In this document: positions 18,010 to 27,151 of the stretch, piece after piece
Layout: every line of letters begins with the position of its first letter
Numbering within the stretch: the stretch's first letter is position 1
NCBI RefSeq assembly: GCF_006346335.1
Contig: NZ_VDMC01000001.1
Coordinates: 186,001-250,000, forward strand
From: Aequorivita sinensis
Lineage (GTDB): Bacteria; Bacteroidota; Bacteroidia; Flavobacteriales; Flavobacteriaceae
Length of the DNA: 64,000 bases
Direction: 5' to 3'
The notes under the pieces: model-generated
Seen by the model: the letters and a program-made list of their open reading frames with translations, nothing else
Told to the model about the DNA's origin: nothing
The model's database searches: none
Position numbers and translations under genes: made by a program

Positions 18010-18765
18010 ATGCAAAATAAAATAGCTTTTATAACCGGAGCAACTTCTGGAATTGGGATGGCAACAGCTAAACTATTTGCCAAAAACGGCCTTAAATTAA
18101 TTATCTGCGGAAGGAGAAAAGACAGATTAGAATCTTTAGTGAAGGAGCTTTCCTTATTGACAGAAGTTCACTCATTGAGTTTTGATGTTCGCAATAAAGA
18201 AGAAGTTATTTCAGAAATAAAGTCACTTCCGAAGAACTTTTCGAACATTGATATATTAATCAATAATGCTGGAAATGCTCACGGATTAGAAACTATAGAC
18301 GAAGGAAGTATTGACGATTGGGATGCAATGTTAGATATTAATGTGAAGGGATTATTGTACGTTTCAAAATCAATTCTTCCAAATATGATTGAGCGTAAAA
18401 GCGGTCATATTATCAACATTGGCAGCACAGCAGGGAAAGAAGTCTATCCTAAAGGAAACGTTTATTGCGCAAGCAAACACGCTGTAGACGCTATAAACCA
18501 AGGAATGCGAATCGATTTAAACGGAAAAGGAATTAAGGTTGGTGCTATAAATCCAGGATTAGTAGAAACCGAATTCAGCAAGGTCCGATTTAAAGGCGAT
18601 ACTGAAAAAGCTGATCAAGTTTACCGAAGATACACCCCTTTAAAACCAAAGGATATTGCAGAAGTTATATGGTTCGCTGTAACACGCCCACCTCACGTTA
18701 ATATTGCAGATTTAACAGTTATGTGCTTAGACCAAGCTTCATCTACCATAATTAATAAAAATTAA
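18010..18765 (+). CDS. Short-chain dehydrogenase/reductase (YdfG-like)
   Basis: A 251-residue classical SDR. The cofactor motif TGATSGIG is at 9-16, NNAG at 85-88, the catalytic serine at 139 and YxxxK at 152-156 (YCASK). GRRKDRL after the second strand favours NADPH. The closest well-known relatives are YdfG-type 3-hydroxy acid / serine dehydrogenases, judged from the overall pattern (IDILINNAGNAHG, INPGLVETEF); the substrate is not certain. A 14-bp palindrome follows the stop directly but lacks a T-run. Confidence 0.88.
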   Translation: MQNKIAFITGATSGIGMATAKLFAKNGLKLIICGRRKDRLESLVKELSLLTEVHSLSFDVRNKEEVISEIKSLPKNFSNIDILINNAGNAHGLETIDEGSIDDWDAMLDINVKGLLYVSKSILPNMIERKSGHIINIGSTAGKEVYPKGNVYCASKHAVDAINQGMRIDLNGKGIKVGAINPGLVETEFSKVRFKGDTEKADQVYRRYTPLKPKDIAEVIWFAVTRPPHVNIADLTVMCLDQASSTIINKN

Positions 18766-18919
18766 GCCAAAATATTTTGGACTAACTCATGCCTGTAGGG
18801 GAAGGATTTTTAATTCTTGAAAAAGATACAAAACTCTGTGTTTAAGAAATTGGATGTTATTTAACAATTCTATACTTTAGAGGATTATTAAAGTGACGCA
18901 AATTCTCTAATCCCTAAGC

Positions 18920-20455
18920 ATGAAAATCTCCTCATTTATTTCAATTATTTGCTTTTTTATATTTGTTACAACTTCAGCACAAGAAGGTGCTCGATTTAAA
19001 GAAAACAAGAAAATATTTCTGCACGGAAACTCTGTTCTCATCGGAAATAATATTTTAGGACACCATCCCTCCAACCCATTAATGAATATTAAAATTTCTA
19101 ACGATGAGGTAAATATGAAATATATTGATGTTGACGGCGATCCTTCTACATTTAGCTCAAGTCAGGCAGACATATCAAATCTAAAAAATGGGGCTAGAAT
19201 TGCACATGCTGAGCTTTATTGGTATGGGCTATATCCATACAAAACGAGTGCTTTACGTGAATCACGAAACAAATTAGTTCACGTAGGAAAAGGCCAAAGA
19301 GACACTATTGTAAATTCAATTAAGTTTAAAACTCCAAATGGTACTTATGAAGATGTAGTTGGAGAGGTAGTTTTTGATAGTTATTCATCAAATCTATTTA
19401 TTGAAAACTCACCTTATGTATGTTATGCCGATATTACCCAAACGATACAAAACTTAACTTCACGCAATGGCACCTATACTGCAGCAAACATTAAAGCAAC
19501 TGAAGGCAAGATTTTAGGAGGTGGATCTGCTGGATGGCTATTGTATATTGTTTATGAAGATGAAAATGAAAGCCCTAAATATTTTACTACATATAATGGA
19601 CTCTCTGAAGTAAGCAACAATGCAGTAACAATAAATTTCAAGAATTTTAAAAGTAAGGAAGAAGGCGACTTTAAAACTACAATAGCGTTAGCTGCTATGG
19701 AAGGCGACAGAAATATAAAGTCTGATCAAGTTTCAATATTCAATAAGAAGAAAAGAAGATTTGAAGCACTAAGTACGCCGATGAGAGATAAAAAGAATTT
19801 CTTTAACAGCTCTATTACTTTAGGCAGCGAAAACTCTTCAAAAAGAAATCCTGCTAGCACAAATACCTTAGGATTTGATTTATTAAAAATGGAAATACCC
19901 AATCCAAAAAATAACTTACTAAACAATTCCACTACAGAGGTAAAGCTTCAGTTTGAAACAAAAAAAGACCGCTACTACATGTTTTTTGCAGCTTTTGAGA
20001 CTGAAATAAACAAGGAGTATTTAGAAGAAAAAACAAGAGAAGCTCAAGATGATAATTCTACAATAGCCTTTACACCTAAAACAGTCAGCGCTAACTCAGA
20101 AGCAACATCATTAAATAATAAGGCTGAAAAAGAAGTAGAGAGTGAACCCTTAGAACTTTCTGAAGAAGAACTACTATTAAGAACTTTAAACATCGAATCT
20201 GTTAATATCCCTGGTTTAGTTTCTGGCTATTATCTTATTACGAATGTATTTGCAGAATTAGACAATGCTAAAAGCTGGTCAAAATATTTAGCAGAAAAAG
20301 GATACACACCTAAAACCTATATTAATCCAGCAAATAATTGGTACTATATATATATCGCTAACAATAAGTCTATACTACCAATGTATGACAAATGGCAAAA
20401 AACAAAGGATTTAGAGTACTTTAATAAAATTTGGATACTGAAAATTAACCTATAA
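18920..20455 (+). CDS. Secreted adhesin-like protein with SPOR-like C-terminus
   Basis: A 511-residue exported protein: signal peptide to about residue 20 (TTSAQ). Residues about 25-360 form a beta-rich domain with features seen at the start of large Bacteroidota surface proteins (AHAELYWYGLYP; VCYADITQTIQNL; GGGSAGWLLYIVYED). An acidic linker follows (about 370-425), and the last 80 residues (YYLITNVFAELDNAKSWSKYL ... YYIYIANNK) resemble a SPOR-like unit that binds peptidoglycan. Such a fusion suggests a cell-surface protein anchored to the envelope, perhaps in the gliding/PorP neighbourhood, though no PorP gene is adjacent. No T9SS sorting tail is visible. Confidence 0.65.
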   Translation: MKISSFISIICFFIFVTTSAQEGARFKENKKIFLHGNSVLIGNNILGHHPSNPLMNIKISNDEVNMKYIDVDGDPSTFSSSQADISNLKNGARIAHAELYWYGLYPYKTSALRESRNKLVHVGKGQRDTIVNSIKFKTPNGTYEDVVGEVVFDSYSSNLFIENSPYVCYADITQTIQNLTSRNGTYTAANIKATEGKILGGGSAGWLLYIVYEDENESPKYFTTYNGLSEVSNNAVTINFKNFKSKEEGDFKTTIALAAMEGDRNIKSDQVSIFNKKKRRFEALSTPMRDKKNFFNSSITLGSENSSKRNPASTNTLGFDLLKMEIPNPKNNLLNNSTTEVKLQFETKKDRYYMFFAAFETEINKEYLEEKTREAQDDNSTIAFTPKTVSANSEATSLNNKAEKEVESEPLELSEEELLLRTLNIESVNIPGLVSGYYLITNVFAELDNAKSWSKYLAEKGYTPKTYINPANNWYYIYIANNKSILPMYDKWQKTKDLEYFNKIWILKINL

Positions 20456-20457
20456 CC

Positions 20458-21090
20458 TTATTTTCGGCCAAAATCCGCTGGAATTTCACCCCATGCTTTG
20501 GTTTCCCATTTTACTATCGTAGTAGTGTAAGTATTGGTTTTTAGCCAATTTTCTGCTCGAGCAACAAGCTCGAAAAGCTCCTTATTCTTAGTCGTTTGCT
20601 TAAGTTTAGTGTTACATTTTTTCTTTTTCACCCAACCCATAGCAATTCGCGAGTCACTATATATAATACGATCGCTATTGTTTTTCTTTAAAAAAGCTAG
20701 ACCATGTACGAGTGCTAAAAACTCTCCAATATTATTTGTCCCCTGTTTAAAAGGCCCTTGATGAAATAATTGTTTTTTGGTTTGTGTATCTACTCCACGG
20801 TATTCCATAATTCCAGGATTACCACTAGATGCAGCATCTACTGCTATAGAATATAGATTAGGCTCACCTATTTTTTTTAGCTGCTCTTTTGAAAGCGTTT
20901 TCTTGGTTGTTTTTCCTTTATAATCTGCATACTCTTTATTATATGCTTTCTGGGCCTCTTCAAAGGACTCAAAACTTTTATATTGAGCTCCTGCAATACC
21001 ATCAATTGCGCGTTTGCATTTTGCCCAACTGTCAAAAATACCAGTGGGATTTCCAAACCAAACTACATAATATTTCTTTTTCTTAGCCAT
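20458..21090 (-). CDS. Ribonuclease H with viroplasmin domain
   Basis: A 210-residue two-domain protein. The N-terminal 50 residues (YYVVWFGNPTGIFDSWAKC ... YKSFESFEEAQKAY) are the viroplasmin/hybrid-binding domain of eukaryote-type RNase H1; residues about 75-210 are the RNase H domain with the four acidic residues in place: AVDAASSGNPG, NNIGEFLAL, IIYSDSR and the last Asp in WGEIPADFGRK. It cleaves the RNA of RNA:DNA hybrids. It overlaps purN by 8 bp and is probably co-transcribed from it. Confidence 0.92.
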   Translation of the reverse strand: MAKKKKYYVVWFGNPTGIFDSWAKCKRAIDGIAGAQYKSFESFEEAQKAYNKEYADYKGKTTKKTLSKEQLKKIGEPNLYSIAVDAASSGNPGIMEYRGVDTQTKKQLFHQGPFKQGTNNIGEFLALVHGLAFLKKNNSDRIIYSDSRIAMGWVKKKKCNTKLKQTTKNKELFELVARAENWLKTNTYTTTIVKWETKAWGEIPADFGRK

Positions 21091-21655
21091 TAAGTAAGAT
21101 GTCTTCTATTACTTTAGGGAACCATTTATATTCCAAATTATGAACTTTTTCTGCAATTGCATCTACTGTTTCATTCTCAGAAAGGGTGACACTGTGCTGT
21201 GAAATTATCGCTCCTTCGTCGTAATTTTCGTTAACATAATGAATAGTTATCCCTGTTTCTTTTTCATTATTATCCATTACTGCTTGGTGTACAAAACTGC
21301 CATACATACCTTTTCCTCCATATTTCGGAAGTAATGCAGGGTGAATATTTATTACTTTTTCGGGAAAGTCTTTTAGAATAATTTTAGGAAACTTTAAAAG
21401 AAAACCTGCCAACACTATTAAGTTAGGATTGATTTCTTTTAATATATTTAATACTCCATCTTCAGAAAATAACTCACTTTTACTAAAGCTCATTGCTTGT
21501 ACATTCAAGCTTTTAGCTTTATCTAACACTTTGGCATCCTTCTTGTTTGAAAGCACCAGAACGACCTCGGCAGATTGAGATCGTTGAAAGTATTTAATTA
21601 TGTTCTCGGCATTGGTACCATTACCCGACGCAAAAATTACAATTCGTTTCTTCAT
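21083..21655 (-). CDS. purN: Phosphoribosylglycinamide formyltransferase
   Basis: A 190-residue enzyme of purine synthesis that transfers a formyl group from 10-formyl-THF to GAR. Motifs: N-terminal IFASGNGTNAENI for the phosphate, the catalytic histidine in VINIHPALLPKYGGKG, and the catalytic aspartate in YVNENYDEGAII. Length is normal. It precedes the RNase H gene by an 8-bp overlap and is divergent from acpP. Confidence 0.95.
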   Translation of the reverse strand: MKKRIVIFASGNGTNAENIIKYFQRSQSAEVVLVLSNKKDAKVLDKAKSLNVQAMSFSKSELFSEDGVLNILKEINPNLIVLAGFLLKFPKIILKDFPEKVINIHPALLPKYGGKGMYGSFVHQAVMDNNEKETGITIHYVNENYDEGAIISQHSVTLSENETVDAIAEKVHNLEYKWFPKVIEDILLNG

Positions 21656-21836
21656 TTCAGTTTCCTAAGTTTTTCAGAAGTATTATTTACAAATTAATAA
21701 CAAAAGTACGGCAATAGGGTTTCACTTCGCCTAAAAATGTTTAAATTGGTTTCCAAATTTTGAACTCGTGTGAAATGAATAAAAATTACTAAATTCACAT
21801 TTTCAACATTAAATGGTGTTTTCAATTAAAATATTT

Positions 21837-21844
21837 TATTTTTG
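21837..21844 (+). promoter_or_regulatory. -7 promoter element for acpP-fabF-rnc
   Basis: TATTTTTG matches TAnnTTTG exactly and lies 32 bases before the acpP ATG, within the 221-bp spacer divergent to purN. No clean TTG -33 element stands at the usual distance. Confidence 0.45.
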
Positions 21845-21876
21845 CCACTTATAATTAAAATTTAAAATCAAGAATT

Positions 21877-22110
21877 ATGTCAGACATTGCATCAAGAGTA
21901 AAAGCTATTATCGTAGACAAATTAGGTGTAGACGAAAATGAAGTTGTTAACGAAGCTAGCTTCACAAACGACTTAGGAGCAGACTCACTAGATACGGTTG
22001 AGCTTATAATGGAATTTGAAAAAGAATTTGATATCCAGATTCCAGACGACCAAGCAGAAAACATCGCCACAGTAGGTCAAGCAATTTCCTATATAGAAGC
22101 AGCAAAATAA
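21877..22110 (+). CDS. acpP: Acyl carrier protein
   Basis: A 77-residue acidic protein with the phosphopantetheine site DSLD (serine 37). It carries growing acyl chains for type II fatty acid synthesis. It lies 9 bp before fabF and forms the usual acpP-fabF-rnc operon of Bacteroidota. No anomalies. Confidence 0.98.
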   Translation: MSDIASRVKAIIVDKLGVDENEVVNEASFTNDLGADSLDTVELIMEFEKEFDIQIPDDQAENIATVGQAISYIEAAK

Positions 22111-22119
22111 GATTCTTCA

Positions 22120-23373
22120 ATGGAGTTAAAGCGAGTTGTAGTAACAGGATTGGGTGCACTTACCCCTATTGGCAACAATATTGAAGAGTATTGGGACGCC
22201 CTTGCGGGTGGTAAAAGCGGCTGCGCCCCTATTACGTATTTTGATCCCGAAAAGTTCAAAACAAAATTCGCTTGCGAACTGAAGAATTTCAACGCATTAG
22301 ATCATTTTGATAGGAAAGAAGCCCGAAAACTCGATCGTTTTGCCCAATATGCACTTGTATCTTCTGATGAAGCTATACTTGACGCTGGATTAAATCTCGA
22401 TGAGGTTGATAAATTCCGTGTTGGTGTTATTTGGGGAGCAGGAATTGGCGGGTTAGAAACTTTTCAAAATGAAGTGATAAACTTTGCAGAAGGGGATGGA
22501 ACGCCGCGTTTCAACCCCTTCTTTATCCCAAAAATGATTGCGGATATTGCGCCAGGAAACATTTCTATAAAACACGGTTTTATGGGACCAAACTATACAA
22601 CTGTTTCGGCCTGTGCATCATCTGCAAACGCATTAATTGATGCCCTAAACTATATTCGATTAGGACATTGTGATGTTATTGTAACCGGTGGAAGTGAAGC
22701 AGCAGTAACAATGGCAGGAATGGGTGGATTTAACGCAATGCATGCATTATCAACCCGTAATGAAAGTCCAGAAACGGCTTCACGCCCTTTCGATGCTACA
22801 CGTGACGGATTTGTTTTAGGAGAAGGTGCGGGTGCACTTATCTTAGAAGAGTATGAACACGCTAAAAAGCGTGGCGCAAAAATTTATGCTGAAGTTGTAG
22901 GAGGTGGTATGAGTAGCGACGCTTATCATATGACCGCTCCACATCCAGATGGTATCGGGGTAGAACGAGTGATGTTAAATACATTACGCGACGCTAATTT
23001 GAGTCCGAATGACGTAGATACAATAAACACTCACGGTACATCTACTCCACTAGGAGACGTAGCTGAGTTGAAAGCAATTGTAAATGTTTTTGGTGAACAC
23101 GCAAAAGACATTAATATTAATTCAACCAAGTCTATGACCGGACACCTATTAGGTGCTGCCGGAGCTATTGAGGCCATTGCCTCTATTTTGGCTATGAAAA
23201 ATGGGATTGTTCCACCTACTATAAATCACACTACAGTAGATGAAAACATAGACCCTTCATTAAACTTAACTTTAAATAAAGCTCAAAAGCGCGAGATTAA
23301 CGTAGCTATGAGTAATACTTTTGGTTTTGGCGGGCACAACGCTTGTGTGCTCTTTAAAAAAATCGATGCCTAA
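22120..23373 (+). CDS. fabF: 3-oxoacyl-ACP synthase II
   Basis: A 417-residue condensing enzyme. The Cys-His-His triad is seen: cysteine 165 in VSACASSAN, histidine in NTHGTSTPLGD and histidine in KSMTGHLLGAAGA. The C-terminal SNTFGFGGHNA is typical. It elongates acyl-ACP with malonyl-ACP. It starts 9 bp after acpP and abuts rnc without a gap. Confidence 0.97.
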   Translation: MELKRVVVTGLGALTPIGNNIEEYWDALAGGKSGCAPITYFDPEKFKTKFACELKNFNALDHFDRKEARKLDRFAQYALVSSDEAILDAGLNLDEVDKFRVGVIWGAGIGGLETFQNEVINFAEGDGTPRFNPFFIPKMIADIAPGNISIKHGFMGPNYTTVSACASSANALIDALNYIRLGHCDVIVTGGSEAAVTMAGMGGFNAMHALSTRNESPETASRPFDATRDGFVLGEGAGALILEEYEHAKKRGAKIYAEVVGGGMSSDAYHMTAPHPDGIGVERVMLNTLRDANLSPNDVDTINTHGTSTPLGDVAELKAIVNVFGEHAKDININSTKSMTGHLLGAAGAIEAIASILAMKNGIVPPTINHTTVDENIDPSLNLTLNKAQKREINVAMSNTFGFGGHNACVLFKKIDA

Positions 23374-24117
23374 ATGGCTTCTTTTAAAAATATATTTTCT
23401 TCCCGCTCTGAAAAGAATGGGGAATTTTCTAATTCTCTAAAAAAAATACTTGGCTTTAAGCCAAAAGATATTTCTATTTATGAAACTGCCTTTACGCATC
23501 GATCTACAAATGAAAAAAACGATGACGGGCAACCACAAAATTATGAACGTCTTGAATTTTTAGGGGACGCTATGCTAGGTTCAGTTATAGCAGCACACCT
23601 TTTTAAAAAAGTTCCAGATGGCAATGAGGGGTATCTTACAAAAATGAGAAGTAAAGTGGTGAGTCGCGAACATTTAAACGAACTAGGCCGCGATTTACAA
23701 CTTATAAAATTCTTAAAAACTACAATTCCATCTCAACAGTTTAGCGGAAATATCTACGGTAATGTATTTGAAGCATTAGTTGGTGCAATTTACCTGGATA
23801 GAGGATTTAAGTATTGTGAGAAATTTATTCAAAAAAGAGTTATTAAACCTTACGTAGATATTAAAAAACTAGAAGGAAAGGTAATTAGCTACAAAAGTCT
23901 TTTTATTGAATGGTGTCAGAAAAATAAAAAGCAGTTCTATTTTGAGACTTATGAAGACAATGGCAAAGATCAATTAAAACATTTTGCCGTTCGATTAAAA
24001 CTTGATAATGAAGTGATTACAAAAGCCAGGGCCACTTCCAAGAAAAAAGCAGAAGAACGCGCAGCCAAAAGAGCCTTCTATAAGCTTAAGATAAAAGTTG
24101 ACAGCGAAAAGCATTAA
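23374..24117 (+). CDS. rnc: Ribonuclease III
   Basis: A 247-residue double-strand-specific RNase. The catalytic signature ERLEFLGDAMLG is seen at about residues 62-73 and the second acidic cluster in NVFEALVGAIYLDRG; a C-terminal dsRNA-binding domain follows (about 170-240, ending KKKAEERAAKRAFYKL). Its ATG directly follows the fabF stop codon, so translation is likely coupled. Confidence 0.97.
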   Translation: MASFKNIFSSRSEKNGEFSNSLKKILGFKPKDISIYETAFTHRSTNEKNDDGQPQNYERLEFLGDAMLGSVIAAHLFKKVPDGNEGYLTKMRSKVVSREHLNELGRDLQLIKFLKTTIPSQQFSGNIYGNVFEALVGAIYLDRGFKYCEKFIQKRVIKPYVDIKKLEGKVISYKSLFIEWCQKNKKQFYFETYEDNGKDQLKHFAVRLKLDNEVITKARATSKKKAEERAAKRAFYKLKIKVDSEKH

Positions 24118-24272
24118 ACTTGTCGACAATTTCCTGTTTAAAATACTTTCTACTACTTATTCTAATCTTACTATTTCTACACTTTTCGTATTTATCTATA
24201 ATTGGTTTATATACATTAAAAACTAATACATAATTTAATACCTCGCTGTATAAATAATAACATTGAATTTAA

Positions 24273-24302
24273 ATAAAACAAGCTGTAACTTGCTTATTTT
24301 TG
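24273..24302 (+). promoter_or_regulatory. Promoter for the IPExxxVDY-pyk operon
   Basis: TTG (24273-24275), 19 bases, then TATTTTTG (24295-24302): both Bacteroidota promoter elements with proper spacing. The next gene starts at 24360, giving a leader of about 50 bases. This is the best-formed promoter in the window. Confidence 0.65.
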
Positions 24303-24359
24303 TACTTTAATAATCTATTTCTTTAGCAATACCCACCGCTAAACTAAAAATTCAAAAAA

Positions 24360-24851
24360 ATGGCTACCCACAAACTTTTATATGATGATGAAATGGAAGA
24401 TCCTTTCTCATTAGTGGCCATACATTGTAGTGAAGAGGATTATAAGCTAGCCTATTTGCTAAACCAATTTTTAAACACTAAGTTTAAAAGAAGTAAGAAA
24501 GACTTAGACTTTTCATCTGATGGAAAAATAATCTTATTTCCACTTTATGCTTATGAAGATTTAAAAGATTATAATAGCTTTTATTTAGTAGCAAATAAGT
24601 GCAAAATGATGGAGGCGAGTTTACAAAGTTCGGGAGGCTTATTTTCTGAGTCAGTTTCAGAAAAAGCAACAACTCATTACTTATTGCCAGAAATGAAAAA
24701 TGTAGATTACTTTTTAAAGATTCAAACGGATTATGGAAGTTTTCCTATTGAGTCTTTAATTTCAGAAATCAATAAAATAAAACAAATTATTTCGGCTTAT
24801 TTTGTAGAAACCGAAAAAATAAAATCTAAGAACAATTTAATTTTTGATTAA
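24360..24851 (+). CDS. IPExxxVDY family protein
   Basis: A 163-residue soluble protein with the family motif, here LPEMKNVDYFLKI (about residues 117-129). This family is known only from Bacteroidota, of unknown function, and stands almost always directly before pyruvate kinase; here the stop codon abuts the pyk ATG. The linkage suggests a role in regulating or pacing glycolysis, but that is inference. Confidence 0.85.
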   Translation: MATHKLLYDDEMEDPFSLVAIHCSEEDYKLAYLLNQFLNTKFKRSKKDLDFSSDGKIILFPLYAYEDLKDYNSFYLVANKCKMMEASLQSSGGLFSESVSEKATTHYLLPEMKNVDYFLKIQTDYGSFPIESLISEINKIKQIISAYFVETEKIKSKNNLIFD

Positions 24852-26279
24852 ATGTCAAACCAAAAGAGAACTAAAATAGTTGCAACACTTGGTCCTGCAA
24901 CAAATAGTGAAGAGACCATAAAAAGTATGATATTGGAGGGTGTGGATGTTTTTAGAATAAACTTCTCGCATGCAGATTACGATACCGTTAAATCGAATAT
25001 TGCAACAATTCGTAAACTTTCGGACGAATTAAGTCTTCATGTTGCCATTTTAGGTGACCTTCAAGGACCTAAACTTCGTGTAGGTGTAATGAAAGAAGAG
25101 GTTGTCCTACAACCAGGAGATGAACTTAGTTTTTGTACTGGTGAAGAATTTGAAGGCACTAAGGAGAAAGTCTATATGAATTACGACAATTTTCCTAAAG
25201 ATGTTCAAGTTGGAGAACGAGTACTACTTGACGACGGTAAACTTATTTTTGAAGTTTTAAAAACTAATAAGAAAAATGAAGTAAAAGTTAAGGTTATTCA
25301 AGGTGGACCTTTACGCTCTAAAAAGGGTGTAAACCTACCAAATACCAAGCTTTCCCTTCCAGCACTTACACCAAAAGACAAAGCTGATGCTGTATTTGCA
25401 ATAGAGCAACAAGTAGATTGGATTGCACTTTCATTCGTACGAAATTCAGATGATTTAAAGGAGCTACAAGCTCTTATTGAAGCACATTGTGATTATAAAA
25501 TTCCAATCATCGCAAAAATTGAAAAGCCTGAAGCTGTAAAAAATATTGACCGAATTGTAGCTTATTGCGATGGCTTGATGGTTGCTCGAGGTGATTTAGG
25601 AGTAGAAGTTCCAGCTGAAGAAGTACCACTAATTCAAAAAGAATTGGTTTTAACTGCCAAGCGCGCACGAATTCCTGTTATTATCGCAACTCAAATGATG
25701 GAAACAATGATAACATCATTAACACCTACACGTGCAGAAGTAAACGATGTTGCCAACTCTGTAATGGACGGTGCAGATGCGATGATGCTTTCTGGGGAGA
25801 CTTCGGTAGGTAATTATCCTGTTGCAGTTATTAAAACAATGGCTAAAATTCTAAAAAGCGTAGAAAATTCCGATTTAATACGCGTACCACAAAATCCGCC
25901 ACAAGTAAAAACTAATCGCTACATTACCAAATCCATCTGTTACCACGCAGCATTGATGGCAAACGAAATTGAAGCTAAAGCAATTTGTACACTAACAAAT
26001 AGTGGGTACACTGCTTTTCAAATTTCAGCTTGGCGTCCCTCAGCGTTTATCTTAGCCTTTACTAGCAATAAACGTATTCTTGCTCGACTAAATCTTTTAT
26101 GGGGCGTAAAAGCGTTCTATTACGATAAATATGTGAGTACAGATGAAACCGTAGAAGATGTAAACAGAATTGCTTCGGAAAAAGGATTTGTAACCAAAGG
26201 AGACTATCTAATCAACCTTGCGGCGATGCCCATTGTGGATAAAGGAATGGTGAATACATTGCGAGTTTCGCAGGTATAA
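24852..26279 (+). CDS. pyk: Pyruvate kinase
   Basis: A 475-residue glycolytic enzyme making ATP and pyruvate from PEP. Motifs: KIVATLGPAT at the N-terminus, the catalytic lysine region IPIIAKIEKPEAVKNID (about 215-231), MVARGDLGVE, and ATQMMETM; the regulatory C-terminal domain is complete. Its ATG directly follows the upstream stop, and a strong terminator follows at 26293. Confidence 0.97.
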   Translation: MSNQKRTKIVATLGPATNSEETIKSMILEGVDVFRINFSHADYDTVKSNIATIRKLSDELSLHVAILGDLQGPKLRVGVMKEEVVLQPGDELSFCTGEEFEGTKEKVYMNYDNFPKDVQVGERVLLDDGKLIFEVLKTNKKNEVKVKVIQGGPLRSKKGVNLPNTKLSLPALTPKDKADAVFAIEQQVDWIALSFVRNSDDLKELQALIEAHCDYKIPIIAKIEKPEAVKNIDRIVAYCDGLMVARGDLGVEVPAEEVPLIQKELVLTAKRARIPVIIATQMMETMITSLTPTRAEVNDVANSVMDGADAMMLSGETSVGNYPVAVIKTMAKILKSVENSDLIRVPQNPPQVKTNRYITKSICYHAALMANEIEAKAICTLTNSGYTAFQISAWRPSAFILAFTSNKRILARLNLLWGVKAFYYDKYVSTDETVEDVNRIASEKGFVTKGDYLINLAAMPIVDKGMVNTLRVSQV

Positions 26280-26292
26280 GATTTATTATAAC

Positions 26293-26328
26293 AAACAAAA
26301 AATGGTCTTCACGGACCATTTTTTGTTT
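26293..26328 (+). terminator. Intrinsic terminator after pyk
   Basis: A 15-bp perfect stem (left arm 26293-26307, right arm 26314-26328) with a 6-base loop; the right arm itself contains TTTTTT. It serves pyk and, read from the other strand, the convergent SH3 lipoprotein gene. Confidence 0.85.
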
Positions 26329-26341
26329 ATCTATTCATTTA

Positions 26342-27103
26342 TTAATCGGCAAATTCAACCTTTTCGATTTTCATTCCATTTGCTTCTTTAGTAATAGTTA
26401 CCGAATACCCAAAACCAGAAGTTTTGTAGTTATACACTATTTTTTTAAGCTCATTTTCTTCACGCGAAATCACTAATTCGCTTATAAAATCGGTTTTCTT
26501 TTTATTGTTGTTATGTTGCGTTTCACTATTTGCACCTTTAGGATTTGGAAAGGCAAATGCCCTTGGGATATTGAAAAGTTGCTGTGCATTAAAAAACCCC
26601 TCGTGCCACTTATCTGTAGGTAAAATTATGGTCTCTGTATTTGTGGGCTTGCTTGCCGTTCCGCCAGAAGCTTCAGAATAAATTACTTTTGGGAAATCTT
26701 TTTTGAGTTCTTCGGCATAATTTTTTGCAACTGCACTTTCTCCAGGAGGATAAAACTTAGACATAAAGCCATTAAAAGCATACCCTTTTTTGTTGTTAAA
26801 TTCAACCTCATCCATTGCTCCATCTATCCCACCAACATTCATGGTTGTTTTTCCTTCGGCTTTTACAATTTTCACTTTTGTACCCAAAGGCATAACAGCC
26901 AATTTTGAACTTTGCAAATTTGGAAATTCACGTAAAGTCAACCCACTTACAGCAGTAACATACATATAATCCGGATTGGTTTCTATCGGAATAGAATCGG
27001 TTACGACAGTTTGAGTTTCTTCGTTGTTTTTTACATCACTTTTACAAGAAAATAACAATGCGAAACCTAAAAAGGAAAAAATAGAGATAGCTACAGTCTT
27101 CAT
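26342..27103 (-). CDS. SH3-domain lipoprotein
   Basis: A 253-residue lipoprotein (signal MKTVAISIFSFLGFALLFSC; lipid cysteine about residue 20). Residues about 47-115 form a bacterial SH3 domain (YVTAVSGLTLREFPN ... LPLGTKVKIV-like, then KKGYAFNGFMSKFYPP). The remaining C-terminal 130 residues are not assigned. Probably an outer- or periplasmic-facing lipoprotein that senses cell wall or ligand. It is monocistronic, convergent with pyk. Confidence 0.8.
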   Translation of the reverse strand: MKTVAISIFSFLGFALLFSCKSDVKNNEETQTVVTDSIPIETNPDYMYVTAVSGLTLREFPNLQSSKLAVMPLGTKVKIVKAEGKTTMNVGGIDGAMDEVEFNNKKGYAFNGFMSKFYPPGESAVAKNYAEELKKDFPKVIYSEASGGTASKPTNTETIILPTDKWHEGFFNAQQLFNIPRAFAFPNPKGANSETQHNNNKKKTDFISELVISREENELKKIVYNYKTSGFGYSVTITKEANGMKIEKVEFAD

Positions 27104-27151
27104 AATTTGGAGTTTTTAATTAGTATAAAGGTAAGTAGCTTTTTTACATAC

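Noticed and set aside
18767-18780. 14-bp palindrome CCAAAATATTTTGG directly after the SDR stop codon
   Set aside because: No GC-rich stem and no T-run follows; too little to call a terminator or operator.
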